From: Diphasiastrum complanatum
Lineage: Eukaryota > Streptophyta > Lycopodiopsida > Lycopodiales > Lycopodiaceae
DNA: 64,000 nt
NCBI GenBank assembly: GCA_029204225.1
Contig: CM055097.1
Coordinates: 53,375,592-53,439,591, forward strand
Direction of reading: 5' to 3'
Below, in pieces: positions 19,554 to 29,928 of the stretch. Under the pieces are notes generated by a model. The model saw only the letters and a program-made list of their open reading frames with translations, made no database searches and was not told where the DNA came from. A program made the position numbers and the translations under genes. Position 1 is the first letter of the stretch. Every line of letters begins with the position of its first letter.

Positions 19554-22373
19554 TTATTCGTCGTCATCAAGGGTAATAGTAATAGTCTCTGTCATCTCGA
19601 TTTTTCTCCTCTTGTCACGCTCATCTCTTGCATCAGGCGATAAGATCACAACTTCTGTTCTGATGCCTCCTTCCTCTGATGCTACTGCTTCTTGTAATTT
19701 TCTAAGACGATCTCTCAAAAGTATGACCTCATTCTGATCCTTGGACAAGTGAGCATATAGGTGCTCAAAAGCAACACGCTTCTTCGTTATCACACAATAC
19801 GCTCCAGCTCCTCCAACACCCGCTTTTCCGATAGCACTATACCCATCTTCATAATTACCTCTAAAATATTTTTTAGAAAAATTTCTGGCATGTGTCAAGT
19901 CGTTCACACCCGTGTAAGTGATGCTTTCTAGAGGTCCCCTTAAAAATGCTTCAACAGTTGGATGACGTGGACATTTTGCAAAGGGCATGCGCCAACTAAA
20001 GACAGGCTCCTGTTTGCTGGTAAGAAACTTAATGCGTTGCCCAGCTAGTAATTGTAGACCATTCCTGCCCATAAGCGTCCCAGACAACTCTTTCCAGATT
20101 CCATCCCACTGGAGGAGTTGCTTGAGCAGAACTTGCTGCTGAAGAAGTGCTTGCTGCTGAAGAAGTGCAGATTGAGCTACAAAACCTTGAATGAATCTGT
20201 TGAAGAGTTGCTCACTACCAAACAAATAAAAAGTGCGAACTAGGTCTACAATGTGCAACGGCAATCCAGGTGAACAACGGAAAGCTCTCGTAATAATCAT
20301 CTCACCGACCCTTGTGAACAAAGTGGCACTACTCCCGCTAGCTTGTGTGGAGGATGCTTCCTGGATAAGCTCACCTGATAGCATGGCAAAACTCTGAACG
20401 ACCACAGACGATAAAGTGTGAACACTCACATATCTCAACCGCTCTAGAAAGGTAGTGCCAAACTCTTCTCTGACCTCTTCCAGGACTAAGAGCATCTTCA
20501 TCAAGTTTTCGAGTATCCCAGCCTGAAACTTGCTCCAAGATGGACAAGCATTATAAAGAAGTTCGAGGGTCTTTCTAGCCACCGTTAACGCACCATCATG
20601 ACATCTTAACTTCTGTAGCTCCAATGCAAGGTGCAAATAATATTCACCGTGAGAAGGAAGGTTTTCTTTCCTCAGAAGCTCCATCACGTGAGACATTAAG
20701 TTGTTCCACCCATGTTGTTGCACAGCTCTTGCAATAATTGTTGCTGTGCTTGCACCTCTAATCCCAATGGCCACTGGCAGACTCCATCTCCCTCTGTTGA
20801 ATAAAAATTCCTTTAAAAATAGCTTTAAACAACGCACCACATCCTCCCGACCTCCTTTTTGTAGACAAAGATTCAACAATCTAGAACTGACTGAGTCACT
20901 CTCAGAACCAGCATAAATCCTTGTGGCATTGTTTTCACAGTATGTCAAGAAATCTTGCAGCATCGTGATAACATCAGCATCATTCTCCGCTGATTTACTT
21001 TCCAGAATATCAAGAGCACCTGAAGCCCCTGATTCAATGGCAATTAGTAATGACATTTTTCTGGGCCAAATCACGATCATCGCCTTGTGGTACCAGTATT
21101 CCAGATTTGGACCTGTTTCATCCGGTCCTGCATCATCATCAAATGGCCCCTCTTTCTCTTCTTCATTAATCACAACCTCACTTGTCTCGTCAATGGCAAT
21201 GTGAAACCTACAGGGCTTATTGTTCGTTCCAACCCAGTTGGAGGTCTCGACCGATTCTTCAATAACATCCTCCATGGATAAGATTGAATTTCCCATATTT
21301 TTGTCATCATCGTTATAATAACTATGCCGTCGTCGACCAGAGTACTCTTCATTAGAATCATCTGCTGGGGTACCAATCTGGTGCCTAGTCAAAATACATA
21401 AATGAAGATCCAGCCACGACTTTCTTGCACTGTCTCGGCAATTCTTCAGCACTTGTGCAACGATTCTATCATCGCCTTTCAATCCAGCAAACGACAAGTT
21501 CTTCTTTGTATACTTGTGTTGCAATCGAATTAATAACTTTTTCGGCAGAAAGTTCCTGGTCTCTCCATGTGTTTCGTTGGCTGCTATTGCCTCCAACCAA
21601 GGTCGCAGGGCCACCTCAGCCCTTCCTAATCTTACTGAAAACCCCTTCATTTGTCCTAAATTCATAACAAAGCAATTTTTTTCTCTTACCAAATTGAATG
21701 AAAGACATAGCCTCGTTCCACTGGTCACCTTCTGTAGCTCATGCTGACAGTCCGCGAAAAATGTAGTATAGAAATACCCTGTCGAGCTGTCCGTTGAGAA
21801 ATTGAAGGTCTTGGTCGCCCTGCCGTGCTTAACAACCAACACACCACCTTCAAACCCCCCTTGAGTGGGTAGCTGAATCACCAATGTCGCAAACATCCCA
21901 GGTTCCTTCTCAGTATCCCGGTGCAGAGAGAAATGACCATGAGTTTCGTATAAAAGCAGCTTATAAAGATGAGCTTTCAGTCCGAGAAGCTGAGCATCCA
22001 GGCCCAAGGCGCGCACCGATTTATTTGCTATCTGCTGCACGGATTTAGACAAAAATTCCGGTGCTAGGGGAAAGCTGACTTTGGAGGCGTCAACCTGCCA
22101 AGCGCGTCGGACGGCAGTGTTGACAACGGTCGCCAAGCCATGGCCGTAAGGTGCCTGCTCGCATACACCAAGGAGCTTCAAATAGTCATTTGAAGAGAGG
22201 GGAAGACGCAAGTCACCAGCCCCTTCTACATGTAGAGACTCCAAGAAGGATCCTGACTGATTTGGGGCAATGTTTCCACCCGCTGCAAAAGTCCCGTTGT
22301 TGGCATCATCTACGTTCCAAAGTGCATCAAGCAAATTCTTAAAGAATAGCCGCCTTTGTATTTCAGCAGCCAT
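19554..22373 (-). CDS. 2-oxoglutarate/Fe(II) dioxygenase-like protein, 939 aa
   Basis: An uninterrupted 939-codon frame without introns. The N-terminal domain (about residues 70-230) has a prolyl-hydroxylase-like 2OG-Fe(II) dioxygenase pattern: HRD with H151 and D153, a distal H211 in CQHEL, and R221 ten residues later in the position that binds 2-oxoglutarate. LYETHGHFSLHRDTEK and VIQLP..GGFEGG fit this fold. The long remainder (about 240-800) is helix-rich and unassigned. Residues 731-755 hold a short LLQQQ repeat; CPRH at 801-804 could belong to a metal site; 879-897 look coiled-coil; KRRK near 921 and an acidic tail DDDE suggest a nuclear protein. The ATG at 22371 has a favourable context (AATAATGGC). 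Substrate unknown. Similar long proteins occur in fungi, oomycetes and early plants as I recall. All metal and cosubstrate residues are present, so it is probably active. Confidence 0.85.
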   Translation of the reverse strand: MAAEIQRRLFFKNLLDALWNVDDANNGTFAAGGNIAPNQSGSFLESLHVEGAGDLRLPLSSNDYLKLLGVCEQAPYGHGLATVVNTAVRRAWQVDASKVSFPLAPEFLSKSVQQIANKSVRALGLDAQLLGLKAHLYKLLLYETHGHFSLHRDTEKEPGMFATLVIQLPTQGGFEGGVLVVKHGRATKTFNFSTDSSTGYFYTTFFADCQHELQKVTSGTRLCLSFNLVREKNCFVMNLGQMKGFSVRLGRAEVALRPWLEAIAANETHGETRNFLPKKLLIRLQHKYTKKNLSFAGLKGDDRIVAQVLKNCRDSARKSWLDLHLCILTRHQIGTPADDSNEEYSGRRRHSYYNDDDKNMGNSILSMEDVIEESVETSNWVGTNNKPCRFHIAIDETSEVVINEEEKEGPFDDDAGPDETGPNLEYWYHKAMIVIWPRKMSLLIAIESGASGALDILESKSAENDADVITMLQDFLTYCENNATRIYAGSESDSVSSRLLNLCLQKGGREDVVRCLKLFLKEFLFNRGRWSLPVAIGIRGASTATIIARAVQQHGWNNLMSHVMELLRKENLPSHGEYYLHLALELQKLRCHDGALTVARKTLELLYNACPSWSKFQAGILENLMKMLLVLEEVREEFGTTFLERLRYVSVHTLSSVVVQSFAMLSGELIQEASSTQASGSSATLFTRVGEMIITRAFRCSPGLPLHIVDLVRTFYLFGSEQLFNRFIQGFVAQSALLQQQALLQQQVLLKQLLQWDGIWKELSGTLMGRNGLQLLAGQRIKFLTSKQEPVFSWRMPFAKCPRHPTVEAFLRGPLESITYTGVNDLTHARNFSKKYFRGNYEDGYSAIGKAGVGGAGAYCVITKKRVAFEHLYAHLSKDQNEVILLRDRLRKLQEAVASEEGGIRTEVVILSPDARDERDKRRKIEMTETITITLDDDE

Positions 22374-22380
22374 TATTCAT
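22363..22380 (-). promoter_or_regulatory. Five-codon upstream ORF overlapping the dioxygenase start
   Basis: An ATG seven bases upstream of the main start, in another frame, gives MNNGC then TGA, ending eight bases inside the main ORF. If it lies in the mRNA leader, ribosomes would have to skip or reinitiate. The transcription start is unknown. Confidence 0.5.
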
Positions 22381-22518
22381 GGACCTGCATTAGTGGACAT
22401 TTCGTTAGACTAATCTTGGCGTTATTATGCACGAATTCTATTCTCTGTTACTTCCGTCTGAGCTATTGCTGGGGTCGGCGTGGACCATATACCTTCCAGG
22501 AGGAGGTAAGAGAGTAAA

Positions 22519-23720
22519 GCAACAAGATTGGAGCGAAGCCTGAGGAAGGAGAAGTTTGATAATCCCATACATGTAAATTGCTATTTATTCTGATCTACAA
22601 ATTAGCAAGGCGTTAAGCTGGTTCTCAGGCACATGACGAATTGCAGGCAGGTCCTAGTTTAACACAAGTGTCATATCCTACTTCTCTCGTCCTCAAATTC
22701 GACATTTTCAATGCAATACTATGCGATACAATGCTGAGGAAAGAGAAGTTTGCCAGTCCCATACGTGTACATTACTATTGGATTCTGATCTAGAAATTGG
22801 CAAGGCATTAAGCTAGTTCTCAGGCACATATCGAATTGCAGACAGGTCCTAGTTGACAACGATGTTACATTCGTAATTATTCCTTATCATAGGAAAATAC
22901 ATTTTCAGGCCCGCAATCGCCAGGCTAATCCTCAATTGCTACCATCGCTGACAGACGAGGAAAATCTACAAACTGAAAACTGAAATCAAAACCTGGATAG
23001 TCGGTGTTTGGACGATCCTTGGATGCGCATTTGACGAAGAGTCTTGATCCAGATTACACTAGACGTGTGCTTGCCAAGCCAGCTCGGCAAATTACTCGCA
23101 GCTGCTGCCGAACTAGATATTTCCTGCAAAGCAGATTACTTAAGAGGTTTAGATTTGACAAATGGAAGGATTTAGTACAATGACTAGTGCGACACATTGC
23201 CCATAAGACGAATTGAGGTATACACAGATTCTTGGCCGGAAAGACACTTCACAAGGACAATTGGACAGAGATAAAAAATGAGACATCCCAAAACAAGATT
23301 GGAGTGAAAGCTGAGGAAGGAGAAGTGTGCTAGTCCCATATACGCATGAACAATATTACGATTGGATTCCGAAATCGAAATTGGTAAGGCATTGAGTTTG
23401 TTCTCAGGCACATGACGAATTCTAGATAAGTCCTAGTTGATTGACAAGAGTGTTATATCCTACCATCAAATCCATAAAAAGAAGACATTTTCAAGTCCGT
23501 AGTTTGACAAGAGTCAGAGTGTTATATCCTCCAACGTGTCTCGATCCAGACGTGTGTGTGCCTCCCAAGCCAACAAGTCGGAAACACTCGCAGTCGCAGC
23601 TACAGGGACAGGAATTAGATTTTCTCTCAATGTACAGTCAGTGTCCATTTCAGCGCCGCAAAATCGCAGTACCTGGTGCAAGCAGATTCTTGGCGGGAAA
23701 GACATGATTTGACAAAAGTA
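22519..23720. repeat. Diverged direct repeats upstream of the dioxygenase gene
   Basis: Three copies of a roughly 190-bp module, A (22519-22712), B (22729-22919) and C (23291-23500), share 'gctgaggaaggagaag', 'tcccata', 'ggttctcaggcacatgacgaatt', 'aggtcctagtt' and 'gacattttca'. A second module follows B (about 23036-23245) and C (about 23536-23720), sharing 'cagattcttggc.ggaaagaca' and 'tcgatccaga..acgtgtg'. B and C with their followers are therefore duplicated as a unit of about 500 bp. No coding frame is conserved among the copies. Confidence 0.75.
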
Positions 23721-24345
23721 ATGACACCCACCAAACTCATTCACAACCTCATATCTCTCTAATAAATTGGTACTTATTTACAATTTTTCACTTCACTTGT
23801 AGAGATGAATTGTAATATTCATTAAAAACAAAATCATTAAACATAAAAATATTAAAATCAACAAGAGAAATTTGATCTACTTATTATCTATTAACAAATA
23901 TTTCAAAATATTAAAACTTCTTTGCTTAAAAGAATTTGCTTTCAAAAAATCAATTCTTATAAATGCAAAATAAATTTAAATCAATATTTTTAAGATTCTT
24001 AATTTTTTAAAAATAATAATTTGTAGATATTTACAACTCAAAAATATAAACACTAACTAATAATTATTTTAAAAGAAACTACTTTAAACATCTATAATTA
24101 TATGACTTTTGAAAACATTTAAATTTTTTATAAAAAGGACCTTATCATTAATATCATAATTGATTAATTGCCATTTTATTAATATCTTTCAATATTTTTA
24201 AATATTAAAAATCAACAGATTATAATAGTATTCAATAATTTTTTGAGAATATGATTTTAAAACAATACTAAAATGTCATTTCATAACAACATTCATAAAA
24301 ATAAAAACATCATTTGATAAGAATATTATCTATATTAATTAAATT
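23721..24345. other. Very AT-rich stretch, no gene seen
   Basis: Long A/T runs with almost no G or C from about 23760 to 24345. No open frame of note. A change in composition from the adjacent gene island is obvious by eye. Confidence 0.7.
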
Positions 24346-24348
24346 ATT

Positions 24349-24454
24349 AGTGTGAGCGAGCAAGGCAGCTCACGCTCTCGAGCAGCGCTCACACTGTGAT
24401 GGGCAGCGTCAGAGCTGCTCGCTCACACTCCCCCCCCCCCCCCCCCCCCCCCCC
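24349..24454. repeat. GC-rich palindrome ending in a C25 tract
   Basis: Arms 'agtgtgagcgagcaaggcagctc' (from 24349) and 'gagctgctcgctcacact' (to 24429) are imperfect reverse complements around a GC-rich centre. A run of 25 C residues follows (24430-24454), G25 on the minus strand. The block sits abruptly in AT-rich DNA. Another palindrome, 'gcctgcccaagtgggcgggc', lies just beyond (24482-24501). Confidence 0.85.
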
Positions 24455-24611
24455 TCGCGCTCTCAGGTTTCAAAAATGTTTGCCTGCCCAAGTGGGCGGG
24501 CAAACTTCGCTAGTTTACTTTAAAGAGTAACATTGTCAAGAAGTTTTCAAATATTTTAAATAACAAATAATTTAAAAAATAAAAACTAATTTAAATACTT
24601 TTACACATGTA

Positions 24612-24803
24612 CATATCTTCATTTCAACAAAGCAGATTGGATCTCTTGTAAAATGGATTTATGAATGTCCTTGCTCTCTATCACTTTTCCTCCATCTCTC
24701 ATGCTTTTATTATGTTTTGCTAATTGTTGGATCTGATTGTTATTGGGATTGCATGTTTTTATACTTTTTATGAGAGAGAAAGAGTAAGCTATCTTCAGCA
24801 TAT
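24612..24803 (+). repeat. Gypsy LTR internal fragment
   Basis: Matches the central part of the LTR family at 8727-9080 and 41384-42145 in plus orientation, including 'aaagcagattgg', 'gtccttgctct' and 'attgggattgcatgttttta'. Both ends are cut; no coding part is attached. Confidence 0.75.
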
Positions 24804-25216
24804 CCTCCGATAGTGCTAGAATCGCGACCTCTCAAGCTTTTGCCCTTCATATTGTTTCTAGGTACATATTCTCTGATGTCATGAACTAGTAGTTTTGAAT
24901 CTAGATGACAAACTATCCTATTGTCGTGGCTTGAGATTGATGTTGTTGTTTGTTGCATGTTATACGAATGACACTTGCATTCTTGTTTTATGTCCTTGCA
25001 TTCATGTTGCTATGGCCTTGTGCCACTTCACACTACTTTTGTAAAAGACGCATAGAAGCATTATAAATTCTCTCTGTGTATGGCTACACCTTTTGCCCTT
25101 CTCGTACCGTCCACTATTGTTTGTTTGTGCAATGTCATTTGATTTTAGTGTGTTTCTTTATGTAGCATTATTATGGGTAGGATCTCTTAATGTTTATGTT
25201 CAAATCTTTACATTGA
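24804..25216. other. No recognisable gene
   Basis: T-rich DNA between the LTR fragment and the hairpin cluster. Nothing recognised. Confidence 0.5.
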
Positions 25217-25554
25217 AGATACTAGTTGGGGGGCAACCATAATGGTCATTAGGATTAGGTTAATTTAGGATACTCTCTAGTCGGGGGGAGCCTTAGAGAG
25301 CTAACCTAGGAAATTCCTCAGTTGGGAGATTGCCTTAAGGAACTAATTTAGGTTATTTTCTCTCTCTAGAAGGGTGAGCCTTAGAGGTGTTGTTATGCAA
25401 GAGAACATAGAATGGAGTCGATCAAACCCCACCACCACTATACTTCAATGTCTTTTAGGAACCCTCTCTCCTCTAGTTGGGTAGCCATAGCGGAAGAGAT
25501 ACGCTAACCCTACTAGTTGGGGGAAGCCATAGTAGGAGTTGGAACCCTAAAAGA
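25217..25554. repeat. Cluster of six short hairpins sharing a G-rich loop
   Basis: The loop core 'agttgggggagcc.ta' recurs six times (about 25222, 25279, 25319, 25368, 25474, 25515), each flanked by short inverted arms. Best stems: CTCTCTA/TAGAGAG (25273-25279 and 25294-25300) and CCTACTA/TAGTAGG (25509-25515 and 25530-25536), with 14-base loops. Others pair TTCCT/AGGAA, CTCTA/TAGAG and an 11-bp imperfect stem (25463-25499). The arms differ in sequence yet still pair, while the loop stays constant. TCTTTTAGG (25451) and CCTAAAAGA (25546) enclose the last two hairpins, and AGGTTA/TAACCT (25257, 25302) enclose the second. Confidence 0.7.
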
Positions 25555-26619
25555 CAACACTATCTATACGTTGACACATTTCTTATTCGTCCAAATCATA
25601 TTAAAATTTATGGTCATTCTCATGGCCATACATGATATTACATAGGAATTCAATTAAATGAAATCCATTAATCACTTTTACTATGGAATCACTCCATAAC
25701 TGGTATTATGCAACTTTCCCACAGGGATTATGAAGAAATCTAAATCACATAACACAAACTCAATTACTAACTCCGGCGTCCATTTTTCTTCCTTCCTTAT
25801 ATTTTTCGGTCCCCCAAAAAATTCCGTCCGCTAAGGTACAAGAATTTTCCATAAACACATAGTAAATGATAAGCTATTTCCCTTTTCACTTTCCTGGCTT
25901 TAGCGTTAATCCATTCAAATGTCTGTCAATCAAGTTGTACTAAAATATGAAATGACATGCAAGACAAATCCCCACTATTGGATTTCGCTCTTTAATTCAC
26001 TATACAACAAAAATATATATTTTGTTGGATAAAGAGTTTCTTTCAATTTTCGGTTATCTCATATTATGTTACAACTTAATATCACATTCAATGGACATTG
26101 TGCTAAAAAACTTTCGTTCATTTATTTCTAAAGATCATAACCCCTCAGAAATAAAATCACAAAAAAAACAATCAGTTTTTAATATATTACCGATAAAGAA
26201 GAAAAACCAAACACTATTTAACCAATATACTTGGAGCAATCTACATCTCCAAGGTAAAAAAATGTTAAAACTGAGCACCAGAATTTCTATACTTGCATGC
26301 TAATAACTTGTACTCTCTGAGTCAATTTAGGGAACTTCCAAAAATCCCCTTTCTGAATCGATTCATAGTTTCTTTAAGTTATTAAAATTCCGGCATGTAC
26401 TTCATTGACAGAGTCATTTTAGGTAGATTTTTTTTTGGAAAAAAAACACCCTTCCAAATCGACGTGTTGTCAATGTAAAAATGGTGCAAAAAATCCTTGC
26501 AATCCCGCCAATACATGGCAACTGATATTTTTATAAAGGGGTTAAATCAGGAAGCACACAAAAAAATTTGTGCTATCTTATCCATCAGAAAGATATATTT
26601 CTCAAGCTTTGGATAGCAG
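25555..26619. other. No recognisable gene
   Basis: AT-rich, with a 93-codon frame at 26022-26303 that shows no motif. It abuts a copia RT fragment at its right. Confidence 0.5.
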
Positions 26620-26965
26620 TAGAAGAGCCACTTATTGTTCAAGATACACTATCAAATGCAGACTTTGATATGTGGAAAGCAGCGATGGATAGTGAATATA
26701 ATTCACTAATCAAGAACTGGACCTAGACACTTGTCGTGACCCGCCAGTCAAAAGGAAGATCATCGATTGCAAGTGGATCTTCAAAAGAAAGTACAATTCT
26801 GATGGCTCAATATTAAAATGGAAGGCAAGACTCATAGCCAACGGCTACTCACAAGTACCATGAATCGATTATAGAGAGTAGAACCTTCTATCTTGCTGTA
26901 CATCAAATGGATGTACAAATTGCATTTCTGAATGGTTTTATCCATGAGATATTTTCATCCAACAC
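26620..26965 (+). pseudogene. Copia reverse transcriptase N-terminal fragment
   Basis: Plus-strand frames read FDMWKAAMDSEYNSLIKN, IIDCKWIFKRKYNSDGSI and KARLIANGYSQVP, the standard start of copia RT, then a degenerate VHQMDVQIAFLNGF. The segment ends at a C-rich stretch where the oppositely oriented copia element 3 begins. Stops make it non-functional. Confidence 0.75.
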
Positions 26966-26969
26966 CCCC

Positions 26970-29928
26970 CCTTAATTTGGATCCGTGAATGCCTTGATCA
27001 CTAAGCAATGCACAAAATTTGTTGTGTGCATCAATGCTCAAAGCCTTGGTAAAAACATATGCGATCATGTTTTGTGTCCGACGGTATCTTAAGCTTACTT
27101 CTCTGTCGAAAACCTTACTCCTTACAAAGTGATATCAAATCTCAATGTGCTTACTCCTAGAGTGAAATCTAAGGTTGGCCAATAAGGCAATAGCACTTTG
27201 ATTATCACAAAACATAATTGTAGGAGTGCACTGATTCAGACTAATATCTGACAATAAATTTATCAACCAAATTGCTTACTTACTAGCTTGAGAAGCAACA
27301 ATGTATTCTGTTTCTATGGAAGAAAGAGCAATAGATGTTTGCTTAGGACTCTTCCAAGAGATAGGACTGTCGTTGAAGAAGAATGTAAATCCTGATGTGG
27401 AGAGCTTCACCTAAATCGGTCATGTTGAATTCGAAAAACAACATATGTTTAGCATCCTTCACCAGGTTGGTATTGTTGTTGAAAAGCAATGTGTCGTCGA
27501 CATACAAGGTGATGATAATGAAAGCATGTTGCACTAACTTGAAGTAGACATTGGAATCGGCAATGCTTGCTTGAAAACCATGTTGGATGAGGATTGTGTT
27601 GATCCTCTGAAACCAAGCTCTGGCTGACTGCTTCAAGCCGTAAAGTGCTTTATGGAGTTTACATACATGATGCTTCATACCTTCGTGAACGTATCCTTCA
27701 GGTTGGAGCATATAGATGTCTTCTTCGATGACTCCGTTTAGATAAGATGTCTGTACATCGAGTTGATGTACTTTGAGTTTGGCTATTACAGCATAGAATA
27801 GGAGGGCTCAGATCGATGAGTGCTTGACTACTGGACTGAAAGTCTCGTTGTAGTAGATGTTGGGGATTTGAGCGAATCCTCATGCTACTAGTCGGGCCTT
27901 CCTTCGATCAATAGCTCCATTAGCATTGCACTTGATCTTAAAGACCCATTTGCAATCGATAAGATTGCTGCCAATGGGAGGTTCGACTAGTGACCATGTC
28001 TGATTCTTGATCAGAGATGAATACTCTCTATCCATCGCTTCTTTCTAGAGATCGAAGTTTGGTTGGATAAGTGCCTCTTCGACGGTAGTCATTTCCAGCA
28101 TTAAAAGACAGGCAGACTTGGGAATATATCTCGCGGGCTGTGTGCACACTCAATTCGATCTTCTTGGAAGTGGCATCAGCTAATGATCCAATCCTTGGAT
28201 TTGTTGTTGATGAGTGCCATCAACTTCTTCATCTGACTCGTTGTCGAGTAGTCGATCAATAATGGACATGCTTGATCTAGAGGCTCCAATTGTCGTGTCA
28301 ATGGCAGGTGTCGAAGGTTCACATGGAACTTTGTTTAAGTAGATACATCCAAGTATATCTAGTAAAGTCATCAATAAAGGTGACAAAACATGTTGCACCA
28401 CCAATACTTTTAGAAGAGAAAAAATGTACATCTGAGTGTATAAGCTCCAAAGGATGAGTAGTATTCATAAAAAACTTCTAATATGGCTTTATGTGTGACT
28501 TTGCAATGGCACAAGCCTCACAAGGCTTGAAATATTAAGAAAGAGATTTGGGAAGACCAATAGCCTTCACCTTCTTAACCATAGAAGACATAGATTTACA
28601 GTTAGGATGACCCAACCTTCTATGCCATAGCTCCTCCTTAGATAACAAAGCAACTTCACAAAGGTTTGCATTCTCATAAGAATTCAACTTAAAAATTCCA
28701 CCACATCTAGGTCCATCAGCAATGATCTCTTCATTTTTATTGAAAAAACAAGTATTGGAGTTGAACTTTACATCACAACCATTATCAAGCAACTTTTCCA
28801 CACTAATTAACTTCTTTGTAAGCTTTGGAATGAAAAGAACATTAGAAAATGCAAGAACCTTTGAAGAAGCAAGTTTCAATGGAATGTTGCCAATTCCTTC
28901 TATTGGGCACTCATGATCATTAGTTGTGTAAATAGATCTCTTGAGTCCTTTGAAAGGTAAGATTGAGTCAAATGACTCCTTTGAACAACACATATGTGAA
29001 GAAGCTCCACTGTCTATGTACCAAGCTCCATCTTTTTTGAAAGGTGATGAAGAAAAACTGGACACCATAAGTGATCCTTCTCCATCACTTGCAATAGAAT
29101 CTTCTTCAATCTCTTTGGAGAGATTAGCTTGCTTGAGTTGGTTTTTCTTCTTAAAACAATTAGAGGCATAGTGCCCCTTCTTGCCATAGAAGAAACACTT
29201 CACTTTCTTCTTCTTGGTCTTTGAGTTAGAAGAATGAGATGTATCTATCATCCTCTTCACCATCTTTGTCTCGATCTTTGGCTTTGTCTTTGTTGGATGC
29301 TTGAGTGACTTGGTTCTTACTCTTTCCTTTTTGCTTGCCTTTGACAAAGAGGGCTTTGTCACTTCTACCATGCTCGAGTTTGTTCATCCTGGAGAGTTTA
29401 TAGCTTTGTCTAGATTCTTCAAAAATAAGAATTCCTTGGAGAGTTTCTCGATTAGGCAACTCCTCCTTAATAACAAAAGACTGAACAAGATTATCATAGT
29501 AATCTCTCAAGCCATTCAGTATGACTTGAACTAGCTCACCTTGGTTAATAGTAACACCAACACTAGAAAGCTCTCTATGTAAATCTTTAACTCTCATACT
29601 TAGATGCACTCTCTTCACTTCTTTGGAAACTTTGGAAAATCTGATTCCTAAGAGTGAGTATTCTAGAAGTATTCTTTGCCTTATAGATGGACTTGTGCAT
29701 CCCAAGCTTCTTTGGCTGTAGTGCAAGATCCTATCTCTCTCACAATTTCATTATATACATTCATCTTAATGAAATGTAGAGCCATTCTAGCTCTTTTCTT
29801 ATACTTAAGAATTTCAGCTTGTGCTTGAGGCTCCTCCTCAACACCAAGCACAATACCCATAACATCCTGGAGTATCAAAATAGACTCCATTCTGAACTTC
29901 CAAATTGAGTAATTAGAAGTGTTTAGTG
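26970..29928 (-). pseudogene. Degenerate Ty1/copia element 3 (gag-PR-INT start-RT-RNase H)
   Basis: Minus-strand order: gag (YSIWKFRMESILILQDV, 29226-29925), zinc knuckle CFFYGKKGHYASNC with Tyr where the second Cys is expected, protease (YIDSGASSHM), integrase HHCC region (LWHRRLGHPN, 28535-29371) and first catalytic Asp (LELIHSDV, near 28440). Near 28330 the integrase core breaks off into the INT-RT linker (STPAIDTTIGASRSSM), so the rest of integrase is deleted. RT follows (ALYGLKQSARAWFQRI, LYVDDTLLF, 27343-27711) and RNase H (26970-27340). The gag N-terminus is cut by a gypsy LTR at 29929. Multiple stops; dead. Confidence 0.8.

Noticed and set aside
19225-19737. A 170-codon plus-strand frame overlapping the 3' end of the dioxygenase gene.
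   Set aside because: Lies antisense to the well-supported gene, with no motif and low-complexity Ser-rich sequence.
25217-25554. Considered a CRISPR-like array because of a recurring motif with regular spacing.
   Set aside because: Spacing is irregular, the repeats are imperfect, there are no cas genes and the context is eukaryotic.
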